From the NCBI RefSeq assembly GCF_000967495.1, contig NZ_JXXU01000048.1:62001-126000 (forward strand): a DNA stretch of 64,000 nt, in the 5' to 3' direction. This DNA is from Vibrio neptunius. Its GTDB lineage: Bacteria > Pseudomonadota > Gammaproteobacteria > Enterobacterales > Vibrionaceae. Below the pieces are notes generated by a model. That model was not told the origin of the DNA, ran no database searches, and saw nothing but the letters and a program-made list of their open reading frames with translations. The first letter of the stretch is position 1. Each line of letters begins with the position of its first letter. Of this stretch, positions 16,127 through 25,461 are shown one piece after another. A program made the position numbers and the translations under genes.

Positions 16127-16741
16127 TTAACCCCTGTTTGAGGTGGGTGTGGTTCGTGCCTGCCATGCTAGATATGGCTGTGTCTGCTCTGAATTGACTA
16201 GGGTTTCACCAAAATATTCAATTCGCCCATCTGGCATCAGGTCTAGCCCTACATCCTCGTGATCAAGAATTCGAGCTAACGCTCTGCATAGTTTCTCGAC
16301 ATTAATGTCAGCTTGTCTGATCTCAGTTGCATCTTGTAGCGTCAGTTGTGAGTTCGATGCATCAGAAATAGCAAGTTCTGCCTGCCTTAGTTCAATTTTC
16401 AGCTTTTTTATCTCGTTATTTAGAAGCCCAATCTTTGACCTATAGATAGCCTCTTGATGTACCCAGTTTTTAGGCTGAGGTTCTGCTAGGGAGCCAAGGT
16501 TATTCGTGCTAGGCGCGACTTTTATCAAGGCGGTCTCAAGGTATCCTCGGTAGTATCCACCCTTCTCCTCACTTTTTAGAAGAGTGGAATAACCAATCCC
16601 TGTATCCCGCTCTAATTTTTTTGCAAGCTGATCCATATTAGAAATACCAGCCTTGAGACCAGGCGTTGCGATGTATGTATCTAGAGTTTTAGTAACCAAC
16701 TCGATTCGCCCTTTCAGGGATTGTGCCCTTTTGTTAACCAT
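16127..16741 (-). CDS. gmtX: Coiled-coil accessory protein, third gene of the mobile trio (GmtX-like)
   Basis: This 204-residue protein starts eight bases inside the 1279-aa gene, so translation is coupled. Residues 1-70 look DNA-binding (MDQLAKKLERDTGIGYSTLLKS), and residues 95-130 are coiled coil (IYRSKIGLLNNEIKKLKIEL). It has no enzyme motif. By position and size it fits GmtX of gamma-mobile-trio islands or TnpC of Tn554, which directs or aids recombination. The gene name is offered on the layout, not on an alignment. Confidence 0.6.
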   Translation of the reverse strand: MVNKRAQSLKGRIELVTKTLDTYIATPGLKAGISNMDQLAKKLERDTGIGYSTLLKSEEKGGYYRGYLETALIKVAPSTNNLGSLAEPQPKNWVHQEAIYRSKIGLLNNEIKKLKIELRQAELAISDASNSQLTLQDATEIRQADINVEKLCRALARILDHEDVGLDLMPDGRIEYFGETLVNSEQTQPYLAWQARTTPTSNRG

Positions 16742-19700
16742 TAGATAACGCCTTTGTTACATTGTTTTGTAGGGGACTTCTCATTAGAGGTTGAGTGTTT
16801 GATAAATCACTCTCGATAACATCCAGAATCTGAGATTTGGTAATAATATTCGCGTCTAGCATACTCATGATTGGGGACATAATATGTCGAGGGTCTAAGG
16901 AATCATTTACGAAACAGGCTTCAACCTTTTTCATGATCTCATCATTAGCGTTCTTAGAATCGTTTAGGATTTTCTTCTCAATCCTGGCTACAGTTTTTTG
17001 GATTTCAGGGCTATTCAGTGAAGGCACGTCACTCATACTGGTCATATGGTTGAGTAACAACTCAGCTAAAGACATTTTCAATGTTTCGCATGATATTGAT
17101 TCTTTGAGCAGGCGAGGGGCAGGTACAACAAACTTATTAGTATTCTTTTTGCCTAGCAGACTGATCCGTGTTTGTTCAACAATCCTCAGAGCTGCCTGCC
17201 AACCGAGTAGCTCTGACTTTAAAACAGATTCGTTGCGTTTTAGCTGAGCCACTTCGATTTTATGTACAGTTTCGTCAGCAACTTTGTTTCGGTTTAAGTT
17301 AATCAGTGATGTCACATTAGTCTTCAAATCTAACTCAAGTCGTTGCACCATCCTTGAAATAGAAATCAGGTTATCTACATGGCAGATCTTTATTCGACAA
17401 ACGCCGCATCGTTGATAACCACCATTTTCAGCTATGATTTCTGAGGGGCATTCCATATTGTGAACACAGATATGGGTTGATGAAAATGCGATCATGGATA
17501 AAGGAGTGGAGGCAACCAGATCCATACCAGTATCTTTAATGATTTCATCACCATCATCGTCAACAGTAACAATTGGAATCGATGTGAAACCGTACAGGCT
17601 CATCGTCTCTCTGGGGTTCTGCTTGAACGATTCCCGAACCTGCTCCTGTGAAACATCACTAGTGCACATAGGCATTATCTCATCCTTGTTTTTGTTACCG
17701 CGCACTACCATTAGGTTGGCTCTACGATACTCCCCGACCTTACGTGCTCGATCCTCTTCAGTCTCCCTGTTGTAATAGGCGGTTGTACTGATTTGCATGT
17801 GACCGATGTTTTTACTGACAGTCTCTATAGGTATATAACCAACCCTGTGGCTAACGTAGGTCGTTCGAGATGAGTGAGGAGTTAGTATCGCCAACAATTT
17901 CACACGATGCCCATCAGCATCAAATCCAAGAGTTCGATTTTTACCTGAAACCTTAGCTCGCGTGACGAATTCACTATCAGCAGTGATGGTTCTCTCTACA
18001 GTTTGTGCTGTCATAGAGTCTTTAGCGGATAGAGGCACCATTTTAACAAACTCACAACTTTCCATCATATCAGTGAAGGAGCTATTGATAATACCTTGAG
18101 AAATCGTAAGGAATATTTTCCAAATGTCGCTCCATACCAGTTCTGAAAATGCCTCTCCTGGTGCGTTGCGAAAAAGGACGTCTATCTCTTTCTCGTCATC
18201 ATAAGGTACTAGGTGGTCAACATCTGTTCTCAAATTTTGAAATTCTCTTTCTGCTCTTAGCATTGCTATAACATCAATATGAGAACTGGCTTTCCATGGT
18301 TTGCGACGACTTTTATCAGTGCTTACCAATAGCTGAACAATACCGTCCTCATTTGCATCATCTACATATTTGTCGAAATGACGTTTGTCTAGGTAGCGGA
18401 TATGTTTGTGTCGTATTCCTTGTTCAAGAGCTACAATAATGCCCCTGATTGGCCCAAGTAAAGGAGTGACTAACTGCGCCTTATCCATATCTATGGTTCC
18501 ATACTTAGTCATCGAAAATGGGTTCTCAATTATTTTCGAGGTTGCGTCCAGCCGCTTGTAGGAGTATTTCAGTTGATCATCGACGTACCAAACGATTGGG
18601 GAAAATCCTGCACAATCATGAGAGTAAACAGCTCTTCTTAGCGCTTTATTATTGTTCTCTCCAACACGAAGAGAGTTATGATAGTGCTCCAATGGTACTG
18701 CCCAGTGGAAAACATTGGCTAAAGGCTTACTCTTAGCAATATCACCGCTTAAAGGGGAGTTGTGTAATTGATATCTCAATATTCCAACAGGCGCAGTAAT
18801 TTTAGCCCCAATTTCAATCAGCCTAAATGGGTTGTCAGTATGGTAGGAATTTACGGATCTGAAACCTAGCAGTTCAGGGGTATAACCTTCGAGAATTCGC
18901 TCTTGCAGGTATGAGCCAAATTTTTCTAGGGCGTAGCCTACTTGCAGAGATACTGCGTATTCATCCCGTGTAAATACATTCTTCACTGACTCGCTCAGAG
19001 AACCGAGTTTGATACCACGTTGCGACTTATGCCATGCATTAGTGAACTCCTTAGGTTGTAAGAGCTTACCAATGGAGCTTACGTGTTCGTTGTCAAAACG
19101 AAAATTGGTTTCAACAGAGTTTATGGCTGCTTTAACCCATGTAGCAACTGAAACCGACTTGCGCAGTAAAAACTCCCCTAATGTGCGAGGCCATTGGTCT
19201 GTGTCGATGTCCTGATTGGAAAACGAGCGAACTACGAACGTCTCCCTATCTAATTCTCTTAGTGTCGTAGGTGTGGATATAGCTTCGTTTTTAGCCTGTT
19301 CTGGAAACATCGCGCACCAGCAGGATATGTACCCAAGGTACTGGTAGATTACATTCCAACCCCACTTAGGGTTACTAGAAGAGCTTGCAGTCATTGAGCT
19401 GAGGTGCTTGTCCTTGTACACATCCCAATTAGTGTGGTCAGGCTCATCAATCAAACCACGATTATAAAACTCCTGAGTTGATTGGTAGTCATTGTCAGCG
19501 AAGAACTCAAAAAGTGCTTCTTCATCCTGTTCGTACATAACCTCTTCAAGGTTGAATTGTGTAGCGGTGTTGAGTTGGAGCAGTTCAGATCTATAGGCAT
19601 TAGTAATGGCGTGAGTATGACCAGATAGACTCTCCCGTTTATGACAGCCCAATCTTGAGGCGGCTGTTCTGAACTCATTAAACGCAGATTTTGCACCTTT

Positions 19701-20573
19701 GAATGGCATTGTGTTGTTCGACAATTCCTTTAGTGTGTGTGCGTCACACGGCTTTTGGGAATCATACGTATCGTACAGACAGAATAGACGTGTTAGGTCG
19801 TCGTAGGAACTTACAGTTACGTCTTCTTGTGTGTGTAGTGTGCTACAGTAGAGGATACTTGCTAATTTGTCATAGCACTTTCCATCCTCTCGTTCCAACA
19901 ATGTTACTTCCAACGAAGGAGCATTACCTATGTCATTAATCAGTTCCGTAAACTCAAGTTGCAGATTTTCACAGTATTCGTCAGACGCGCCAAACATAGG
20001 GGGGCGAGAAAGATGGTTAAAAGATTTGAACTTACTAAACTCGCCAAACTTTTCGGAACTTAATTCCAAGTTGACAGTAATCGGAAGGACTACCAAGCCC
20101 TCTCTCCAAAGCTTAATAAGAATCAATCTGGAATATAGGATGACGGTTTGGTAGACACCTTTACTGATTTGTACCGACTCAATTCCTATTGATAGGAATA
20201 ATTTTTCTATTTGATTAACGAACTCTACTGCTCCGTGATAACCCTTATAGTCAGGTTTTCGTGCATGGGCCTTCCTGGTAGTGAAATTGGCAGCGCTGGC
20301 TTTATGAGATGCAATATTCAGTAGTGTTTCTGTATCAGAGATGTTTGCTGCTATCTCACATATCACACAACGTACATCAGCCTTACCTATGCTGAGATTG
20401 GAGCTGCGATTCAGGATATCCATCTCTGGAACACAAAAATTTTTTTCAACACCTACATTGGAAAAAAACGTAGAGACCTGTCCCCCTAGCTGAAGGGCTA
20501 TTTCAGTACAGCGTCTATCTGCCTTTTCTTTACCTGACGGGTAGTTGGCGGAACTAGTAGTGTTGAATATCAT
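16734..20573 (-). CDS. gmtZ: Large integrase with tyrosine-recombinase-like domain, second gene of the trio (GmtZ-like)
   Basis: This 1279-residue protein has a recombinase-like catalytic segment near residues 880-935: the H-x-x-R box TPHSSRTTYVS, then NIGHMQISTTAYYN with the His and a Tyr pair as candidate nucleophile. Behind it, residues 1040-1070 hold a cysteine/histidine cluster (CVHNMEC, CGVCRIKIC) that probably binds zinc. A coiled coil follows (LDLKTNVTSLINLNRNK, then the 1090-1140 region). The N-terminal 600 residues match nothing I know. It shares one base with the stop of gmtY. It is much longer than Tn554 TnpB, as I recall for GmtZ. It probably works with GmtY at the island ends. 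Confidence 0.68.
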   Translation of the reverse strand: MIFNTTSSANYPSGKEKADRRCTEIALQLGGQVSTFFSNVGVEKNFCVPEMDILNRSSNLSIGKADVRCVICEIAANISDTETLLNIASHKASAANFTTRKAHARKPDYKGYHGAVEFVNQIEKLFLSIGIESVQISKGVYQTVILYSRLILIKLWREGLVVLPITVNLELSSEKFGEFSKFKSFNHLSRPPMFGASDEYCENLQLEFTELINDIGNAPSLEVTLLEREDGKCYDKLASILYCSTLHTQEDVTVSSYDDLTRLFCLYDTYDSQKPCDAHTLKELSNNTMPFKGAKSAFNEFRTAASRLGCHKRESLSGHTHAITNAYRSELLQLNTATQFNLEEVMYEQDEEALFEFFADNDYQSTQEFYNRGLIDEPDHTNWDVYKDKHLSSMTASSSSNPKWGWNVIYQYLGYISCWCAMFPEQAKNEAISTPTTLRELDRETFVVRSFSNQDIDTDQWPRTLGEFLLRKSVSVATWVKAAINSVETNFRFDNEHVSSIGKLLQPKEFTNAWHKSQRGIKLGSLSESVKNVFTRDEYAVSLQVGYALEKFGSYLQERILEGYTPELLGFRSVNSYHTDNPFRLIEIGAKITAPVGILRYQLHNSPLSGDIAKSKPLANVFHWAVPLEHYHNSLRVGENNNKALRRAVYSHDCAGFSPIVWYVDDQLKYSYKRLDATSKIIENPFSMTKYGTIDMDKAQLVTPLLGPIRGIIVALEQGIRHKHIRYLDKRHFDKYVDDANEDGIVQLLVSTDKSRRKPWKASSHIDVIAMLRAEREFQNLRTDVDHLVPYDDEKEIDVLFRNAPGEAFSELVWSDIWKIFLTISQGIINSSFTDMMESCEFVKMVPLSAKDSMTAQTVERTITADSEFVTRAKVSGKNRTLGFDADGHRVKLLAILTPHSSRTTYVSHRVGYIPIETVSKNIGHMQISTTAYYNRETEEDRARKVGEYRRANLMVVRGNKNKDEIMPMCTSDVSQEQVRESFKQNPRETMSLYGFTSIPIVTVDDDGDEIIKDTGMDLVASTPLSMIAFSSTHICVHNMECPSEIIAENGGYQRCGVCRIKICHVDNLISISRMVQRLELDLKTNVTSLINLNRNKVADETVHKIEVAQLKRNESVLKSELLGWQAALRIVEQTRISLLGKKNTNKFVVPAPRLLKESISCETLKMSLAELLLNHMTSMSDVPSLNSPEIQKTVARIEKKILNDSKNANDEIMKKVEACFVNDSLDPRHIMSPIMSMLDANIITKSQILDVIESDLSNTQPLMRSPLQNNVTKALSNG

Positions 20574-22078
20574 TATTGGTGTGCCTCCAGTTTCATTAGC
20601 ATCTCATTGACTTTTTTTGCTTTTTCGAGCAATGCATGATGTTCCGTTAACAACTTAGCCTTTTGATCGTCGAGGTTAAGGCGTGTGATATCACGAGATA
20701 ATTTGTGTTGGCTACTCAGTTTCTCAGAGTCATCACGTTTGTATTTTACGGTGCTGGTGTAGTTGACATGACCTATCAGGTTACTGACATCTGGCATCTC
20801 ATAACCAAATTCTAACTCTCCATCCTCGGTTAGACGTGGGCACTCTTTATGTAGGTAGAAGACCAGAGCGTGACGAGCGAAATGCGGCCCGTGAAGCGAG
20901 TTCTTTGAAATTCCAATTGCCATTAAGCCTTTTTTAAAACGCTTGACAATATTGGAGTGGCTACGTTTTTTGTCGGCACGTTGAGTCAGAAGATACGGTC
21001 GTCCCCTGTTGATATCTTTTTCATAGGTGAACAAAAAGTCGTGACTATAATCAGTGACCATATTCACTAGCAGCTTATCTAGTGATTTCCAAAATATCTC
21101 TTCAGCTACACCAAACAGGTGTACCTCATTGTTCAAAGTATTACGGCCTTTCCATGCTGAACATAGCATTTGTTCCTCAGTGGTTAGACCTCGCTTAGAA
21201 ATATTTTTGGTCAAGAATATTCTTCGTTGCGTGAAGTCGATGTGTTTGAGCTGTAGCATCAATGCCTCACTGATACGCAAGCCCCCTGCGAAAGCTAATG
21301 CGAATAGGGTGCGATCACGATCTGAAAGCGACTCCTGATTGAGAAATGACTCTATTTGCTCCTGTGTGATTGCGATCTTATCTCTGACAGGGGAGTCTTC
21401 AGAGGGCAGGCGTGAAAATACCTGACTTGTTTCACCATGCATATTTTGTAAACCTAGAATTCCTCCCAGTGCTGTGTATTTCTGCCAAAATAGTTTTTGT
21501 GCCTGTGATATCTCGGTAGAGTTCCAAACCTGTTTGAATATTGGTTGGTACTCAGACTCTGATGGTGAGATTCCCATGGATCGAATGAGTCTGTCATGTA
21601 CCGCTCTGCCATACCGCTCAGAGATATTGATATAGTGCTCGATCGCATTTAAATGCACATTAACTGAATTATTCCCAAGCTTGGGGCGATATCCGTCCAT
21701 CAGTGCTCTTATCGTCTGAAGCTCATGAGAGGCGTTAATTGGAACTGTTTTTTGAATGTATGCGGGATAGTTCGTGACCATTCTATATGCATGATGCAGA
21801 TTCAAGGGAGTGTCTGTTCCCACCACTCCTGCTTCATGTAAATAGTCGATAAATTTAATCACAGGATTTCGATAAGTAGCTAGTGTGTTTGCACTCAGGT
21901 TTTGCTTTTTAGTGGTGGTCTCTGCTAGGCGAGCCATTTCCTCCTCATATGCACGAAACTCATCGACCTCGGAACCGTCACTAACCCTATATAGGTGATG
22001 AGTGGTGGTCTCGATTAAACAAGAGTCTACAAAAGACTTTTGATGTTTAGTTTCGTATGTAAGATTCTTTAATTTCAT
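20573..22078 (-). CDS. gmtY: Tyrosine recombinase, first gene of the trio (GmtY-like)
   Basis: This 501-residue site-specific recombinase has a SAM-like N-terminal domain (SANTLATYRNPVIKFIDYLHEAG near residue 65, in part). The catalytic residues are all visible: Arg in GGLRISEALML near 268, the H-x-x-R box HGPHFARHAL near 396, and GHVNYTSTVKYKR with the His and the nucleophile Tyr near 445. The gene starts about 115 bases inside the right island end and is transcribed leftward into the island. The family cuts at short cores without target duplication, fitting the 8-bp core seen here. The trio name is by organisation; a tyrosine recombinase is certain. Confidence 0.88.
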   Translation of the reverse strand: MKLKNLTYETKHQKSFVDSCLIETTTHHLYRVSDGSEVDEFRAYEEEMARLAETTTKKQNLSANTLATYRNPVIKFIDYLHEAGVVGTDTPLNLHHAYRMVTNYPAYIQKTVPINASHELQTIRALMDGYRPKLGNNSVNVHLNAIEHYINISERYGRAVHDRLIRSMGISPSESEYQPIFKQVWNSTEISQAQKLFWQKYTALGGILGLQNMHGETSQVFSRLPSEDSPVRDKIAITQEQIESFLNQESLSDRDRTLFALAFAGGLRISEALMLQLKHIDFTQRRIFLTKNISKRGLTTEEQMLCSAWKGRNTLNNEVHLFGVAEEIFWKSLDKLLVNMVTDYSHDFLFTYEKDINRGRPYLLTQRADKKRSHSNIVKRFKKGLMAIGISKNSLHGPHFARHALVFYLHKECPRLTEDGELEFGYEMPDVSNLIGHVNYTSTVKYKRDDSEKLSSQHKLSRDITRLNLDDQKAKLLTEHHALLEKAKKVNEMLMKLEAHQ

Positions 22079-22179
22079 GAGAGTATATATAACACTTAAA
22101 CTTGTATTTATATAACGTTAACTCACTGTAATTTAAAGATCAACTAAATGATTTTCTTATTAAATTCGTGAGAGTTGAT

Positions 22180-22200
22180 TGCTATAATACATAATGGCCA
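22180..22200. other. Right attachment site (attR): inverted-repeat arm plus core
   Basis: The island arm TGCTATAATACATA (22180-22192, plus the first core base) is joined to the core AATGGCCA (22193-22200), after which host nrdD resumes with GACACCTTTTG. Read on the minus strand, this end matches the left end at 18 of 21 positions. Confidence 0.8.
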
Positions 22201-23461
22201 GACACCTTTTGTTACCTTCGGGTTTGGCCTAGGGACCAGTTGGGCTTCTCGATTGATCCAACAGTCGATTCTTAAAAATCGCATTGCTGGTTTAGGCAAA
22301 AACCGTAAAACGGCCGTATTCCCTAAGCTCGTCTTCGGAATAAAAGATGGATTGAATCATAAAGCCGACGATCCTAACTATGACATTAAGAAGCTTGCAC
22401 TAGAGTGTGCATCAAAACGTATGTACCCAGACATTCTCAATTACGACAAAGTGGTTGAGGTGACGGGTTCATTTAAAACGCCAATGGGATGTCGTAGTTT
22501 CCTAGGAACCTATGAGGAAAATGGTGAGTTGATCCATGAAGGGCGCAATAACTTAGGTGTTGTTAGTCTCAACCTCCCTCGAATTGCAATTGAAGCAAAA
22601 GGTGACGAGGGCAAGTTTTATCAGATTTTGAATACGAAGCTAACACTGGCTCGTCGCGCTTTAGAAACACGCATTGCTAGGTTAGAGAACGTCAAAGCAC
22701 GAGTGGCTCCAATTCTTTATATGGAAGGCGCTTGCGGCGTTCGCTTAAAGGCTGATGAACCTATTGCTAACATTTTTAAACATGGCCGCGCGTCTATTTC
22801 TTTGGGTTACATAGGTGTTCATGAAACGATTAATGCTTTGTATGGCAAGCAGACACATGTTTATGACAACTCAGAACTTCGACAGAAAGCGCTCGATATC
22901 ATCAAGCATCTTAAAGATACGGTAAACCAATGGGCTGCAGAGTCGGGTTATGGTTACAGCTTGTATGGTACGCCTAGCGAAAATTTATGTAGCCGATTCT
23001 GTCGCATAGATACAAAAGAGTTCGGTGTACTGGAAGGGGTCACAGAGAAAGGTTACTACACCAACAGTTTCCACCTCGATGTAGAGAAGAAGGTCAACCC
23101 ATACGACAAAATCGATTTTGAAATGCCTTATCCGCAGATTTCGAGCGGTGGTTTTATTTGCTACGGCGAGTTTCCAAATATGCAGCGTAATGTTGAAGCA
23201 TTGGAAAACGTGTGGGACTACAGCTACAACCGCGTTCCTTACTATGGTACCAACACACCTATCGATGAATGTTATGAATGTGGGTACAACGGTGAATTTG
23301 ATTGTACGAGTAAAGGATTTACGTGTCCTAACTGTGGTAATCACGATTCCACTAAAGTCTCTGTAACCCGTAGAGTGTGTGGCTACTTGGGCAGTCCTGA
23401 TGCGCGGCCGTTTAATTTTGGTAAGCAAGAAGAAGTTAAGCGTCGGGTTAAGCATCTATAG
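22193..23461 (+). pseudogene. nrdD: Host nrdD, 3' fragment beyond the island
   Basis: From the core onward this is the C-terminal 422 residues of NrdD, beginning NGQTPFVTFGFGLGTSW and continuing the sequence that stops at 3719. It contains the cysteine region LALECASKRMYPDIL, the zinc site and the glycyl radical loop RVCGYLG. No frameshift or stop is present, so the insertion looks recent. A TTG at 22175 could open a frame through it (MIAIIHNGQ...), but there is no good ribosome-binding site, and a peptide without the N-terminal half should not work. With the fragment at 2862-3721 it makes one complete NrdD. Confidence 0.92.
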
Positions 23462-23566
23462 AATCCATAGATGAATGGATTCAGTGACGAAAACAGGGCG
23501 GGAGTGACTCGCCCTTTATCATCAGCACGAAAGCATTTTCTCAAGTATCTAACATCGGAAAACGTC

Positions 23567-24034
23567 ATGAACTACCACCAATACTATCCTGTGGATGTAG
23601 TTAACGGGCCAGGCACACGTTGTACTTTATTTGTCTCTGGCTGCATACATCAGTGCCGCGGGTGTTATAACCAATCGACACAGCGAATCGACTCAGGAGT
23701 ATTGTTTACTCAACAAGTGGAAGACCAAATTCTGCAGGATTTGAAAGATACTCGTATTAAAAGACGGGGGCTTTCGTTGTCCGGTGGTGATCCACTCCAT
23801 CCAGCCAATGTAGCTGATGTTCTTCGGTTGGTTAAGCGGGTACGTAAAGAGTGCCCGGATAAGGATATCTGGATGTGGACAGGCTATAGGCTAGCCGAAT
23901 TGACGGTGTCGCAACAAGAAGTGGTCGCACTACTTGATGTCTTAGTTGACGGTAAGTTTGAGCAGGAGAGCAAAGATCTCAACCTAGAGTGGCGTGGTAG
24001 CTCCAATCAGATTATTCACCGATTCAAGATTTAG
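23567..24034 (+). CDS. nrdG: Anaerobic ribonucleotide reductase activating protein, host copy
   Basis: This 155-residue radical SAM activase has the CxxxCxxC motif GCIHQCRGCYN and the RRGLSLSGGDPLHP block. I chose the ATG at 23567 (MNYHQYY) because it aligns with the island copy. The frame opens 96 bases earlier. It lies 105 bases after the broken host nrdD, whose promoter is now 20 kb away and separated by a leftward operon, so this gene may be weakly expressed unless a local promoter exists. The protein itself looks intact. Confidence 0.93.
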   Translation: MNYHQYYPVDVVNGPGTRCTLFVSGCIHQCRGCYNQSTQRIDSGVLFTQQVEDQILQDLKDTRIKRRGLSLSGGDPLHPANVADVLRLVKRVRKECPDKDIWMWTGYRLAELTVSQQEVVALLDVLVDGKFEQESKDLNLEWRGSSNQIIHRFKI

Positions 24035-24204
24035 ATCCACCTAGTAGGTTTTTATTCTGACAGGTCTCTTGATGTTGCAAATATGTTAATGGTAAAAGGT
24101 TTTTATCCTGTTTTGCTCTTAGGCACTAAAATTTTATTTCTGAATTAGGGGATTAAATGATAAGTTGGATACCGTTACTTGAATTTCAAAGGGTTATGAC
24201 TTTC

Positions 24205-25386
24205 ATGTTCTCTCATTTACCAACACCTACACTGGATCCTATCCTTTCATTATCAGTCGCTTACCGCAATGATCCTCGTCCTGACAAAGTGGACTTGGGT
24301 ATTGGCGTCTACAAAAACAGTACTGGTCAAACGCCAGTCATGAAAGCAATATCTCAAGCGCAGGATATTGTGGTCGAAACGCAAAAAACGAAATCTTACG
24401 TCGGCTTGGCTGGCTGTGAAGAGTTTAACCAGAGTATGGTTGATTTACTGCTGTCGGGTACTTCAGCCATGGATCGCGTCGCCGCTATCCAAACGCCGGG
24501 CGCCAGTGGCGCACTGCGTATGTTAGGCGACCTGATGAAAGTCGCTCAGCCTGAAACGACGGTTTGGATTTCAAACCCAAGTTACGTTAATCATCGTCCA
24601 GTAATGGAAGCCGCAGGCCTTAAAGTGAAGCTGTACAGTTACTTTAGCCCTGAAACCAAACAGGTTGATACGGCACGAATGTTAGAAGAGTTGTCTCAGG
24701 CGGGGCCAAAAGATGTGGTCCTTCTACATGGGTGTTGTCACAACCCGACCGGGGCTGACATTGATTTTTCTGCGTGGCAGGCGGTGACGGAGTTATCACA
24801 GAAAAACGGTTTTATTCCGTTTGTTGATATTGCATACCAAGGCTTTGGTGACGGTTTAGAGGAAGATGCCAAAGGTTTACGCTTTATGGCGGACAATGTG
24901 GAAGAGATGCTGATTACCACATCTTGTTCAAAGAACTTTGGCCTTTACCGTGAACGTACGGGTGCCGCCATAGTGGTTGGCAAGTCATTGCAAGATGTTG
25001 GCAATGCAAAAGGCAAGTTGCTAACGCTCGCACGTGCAACGTATACAATGCCGCCAGACCATGGAGCTGCGCTGGTAAAAACCATCCTACAAAGTGAAGT
25101 GCTGACCGGTGTTTGGAAACAGGAATTGAGCGAAATGCAGCAGCGCCTGCTGAACCTTCGTCAAACCTTATGTAATGAATTGAGAAATACCCATAACACG
25201 TCACATTTCGATTTCATTGAAGGCCACAAAGGCATGTTTACTGTGCTAGGCTTTACTCAAGACCAAATGACGCAACTCCGTGAAGAATATGGTATTTATG
25301 GTGTTGGAGATGGTCGAATTAACATCGCAGGTTTGACTGAAAAAGACATTCCTTACGTAGCCGATGCGATAGTTAAAGTGTCTTAA
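24205..25386 (+). CDS. Aspartate/aromatic aminotransferase family enzyme
   Basis: This is a PLP-dependent class I aminotransferase of about 393 residues, of the AspC/TyrB subgroup (PILSLSVAYRNDPRPDKVDLGIGVYKN; CCHNPTGADID; the lysine site SCSKNFGLYRERTGA). It moves amino groups between amino acids and 2-oxoglutarate or oxaloacetate in the cytosol. The ATG at 24205 aligns with the family start; longer forms begin at 24157 or 24196. It has its own promoter region after nrdG and a terminator right behind it. Aspartate or aromatic preference cannot be decided from the sequence. Confidence 0.88.
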   Translation: MFSHLPTPTLDPILSLSVAYRNDPRPDKVDLGIGVYKNSTGQTPVMKAISQAQDIVVETQKTKSYVGLAGCEEFNQSMVDLLLSGTSAMDRVAAIQTPGASGALRMLGDLMKVAQPETTVWISNPSYVNHRPVMEAAGLKVKLYSYFSPETKQVDTARMLEELSQAGPKDVVLLHGCCHNPTGADIDFSAWQAVTELSQKNGFIPFVDIAYQGFGDGLEEDAKGLRFMADNVEEMLITTSCSKNFGLYRERTGAAIVVGKSLQDVGNAKGKLLTLARATYTMPPDHGAALVKTILQSEVLTGVWKQELSEMQQRLLNLRQTLCNELRNTHNTSHFDFIEGHKGMFTVLGFTQDQMTQLREEYGIYGVGDGRINIAGLTEKDIPYVADAIVKVS

Positions 25387-25394
25387 GTGTCGCT

Positions 25395-25426
25395 TTAAGG
25401 CTCACACTGATGTGGGCCTTTTTTAA
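25395..25426 (+). terminator. Rho-independent terminator after the aminotransferase gene
   Basis: AAGGCTCACA-CTGA-TGTGGGCCTT forms a stem with one mismatch, followed by six Ts. Confidence 0.75.
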
Positions 25427-25461
25427 AGTGGTCCTATCTTGTTATTGAATTAGGTGATCGA

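Larger units (their letters stand above)
3714..22200. mobile_element. Gamma-mobile-trio-like genomic island inserted in nrdD
   Basis: The boundaries come from the split host gene: left and right parts of one nrdD frame rejoin exactly at an 8-bp core, AATGGGCA at 3714-3721 and AATGGCCA at 22193-22200. The ends form an imperfect inverted repeat, 3716-3736 against the complement of 22180-22200, matching at 18 of 21 positions. Cargo from left to right: nrdD and nrdG replacement genes, MBL / E2-E1-JAB / membrane protein, lipase, lipoprotein, small protein, structured noncoding DNA. The leftward integration operon occupies 13165-22078. The three recombination genes fit, by order, overlap and size, the gmtY-gmtZ-gmtX trio described for gammaproteobacterial defence islands, and more distantly Tn554 tnpA-tnpB-tnpC. 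The trio name is from memory; the boundaries are read directly. Confidence 0.88.

Noticed and set aside
13165-22078. Prophage or integrative conjugative element
   Set aside because: There are no structural phage genes, relaxase, or type IV secretion genes; the helicase alone is not enough.
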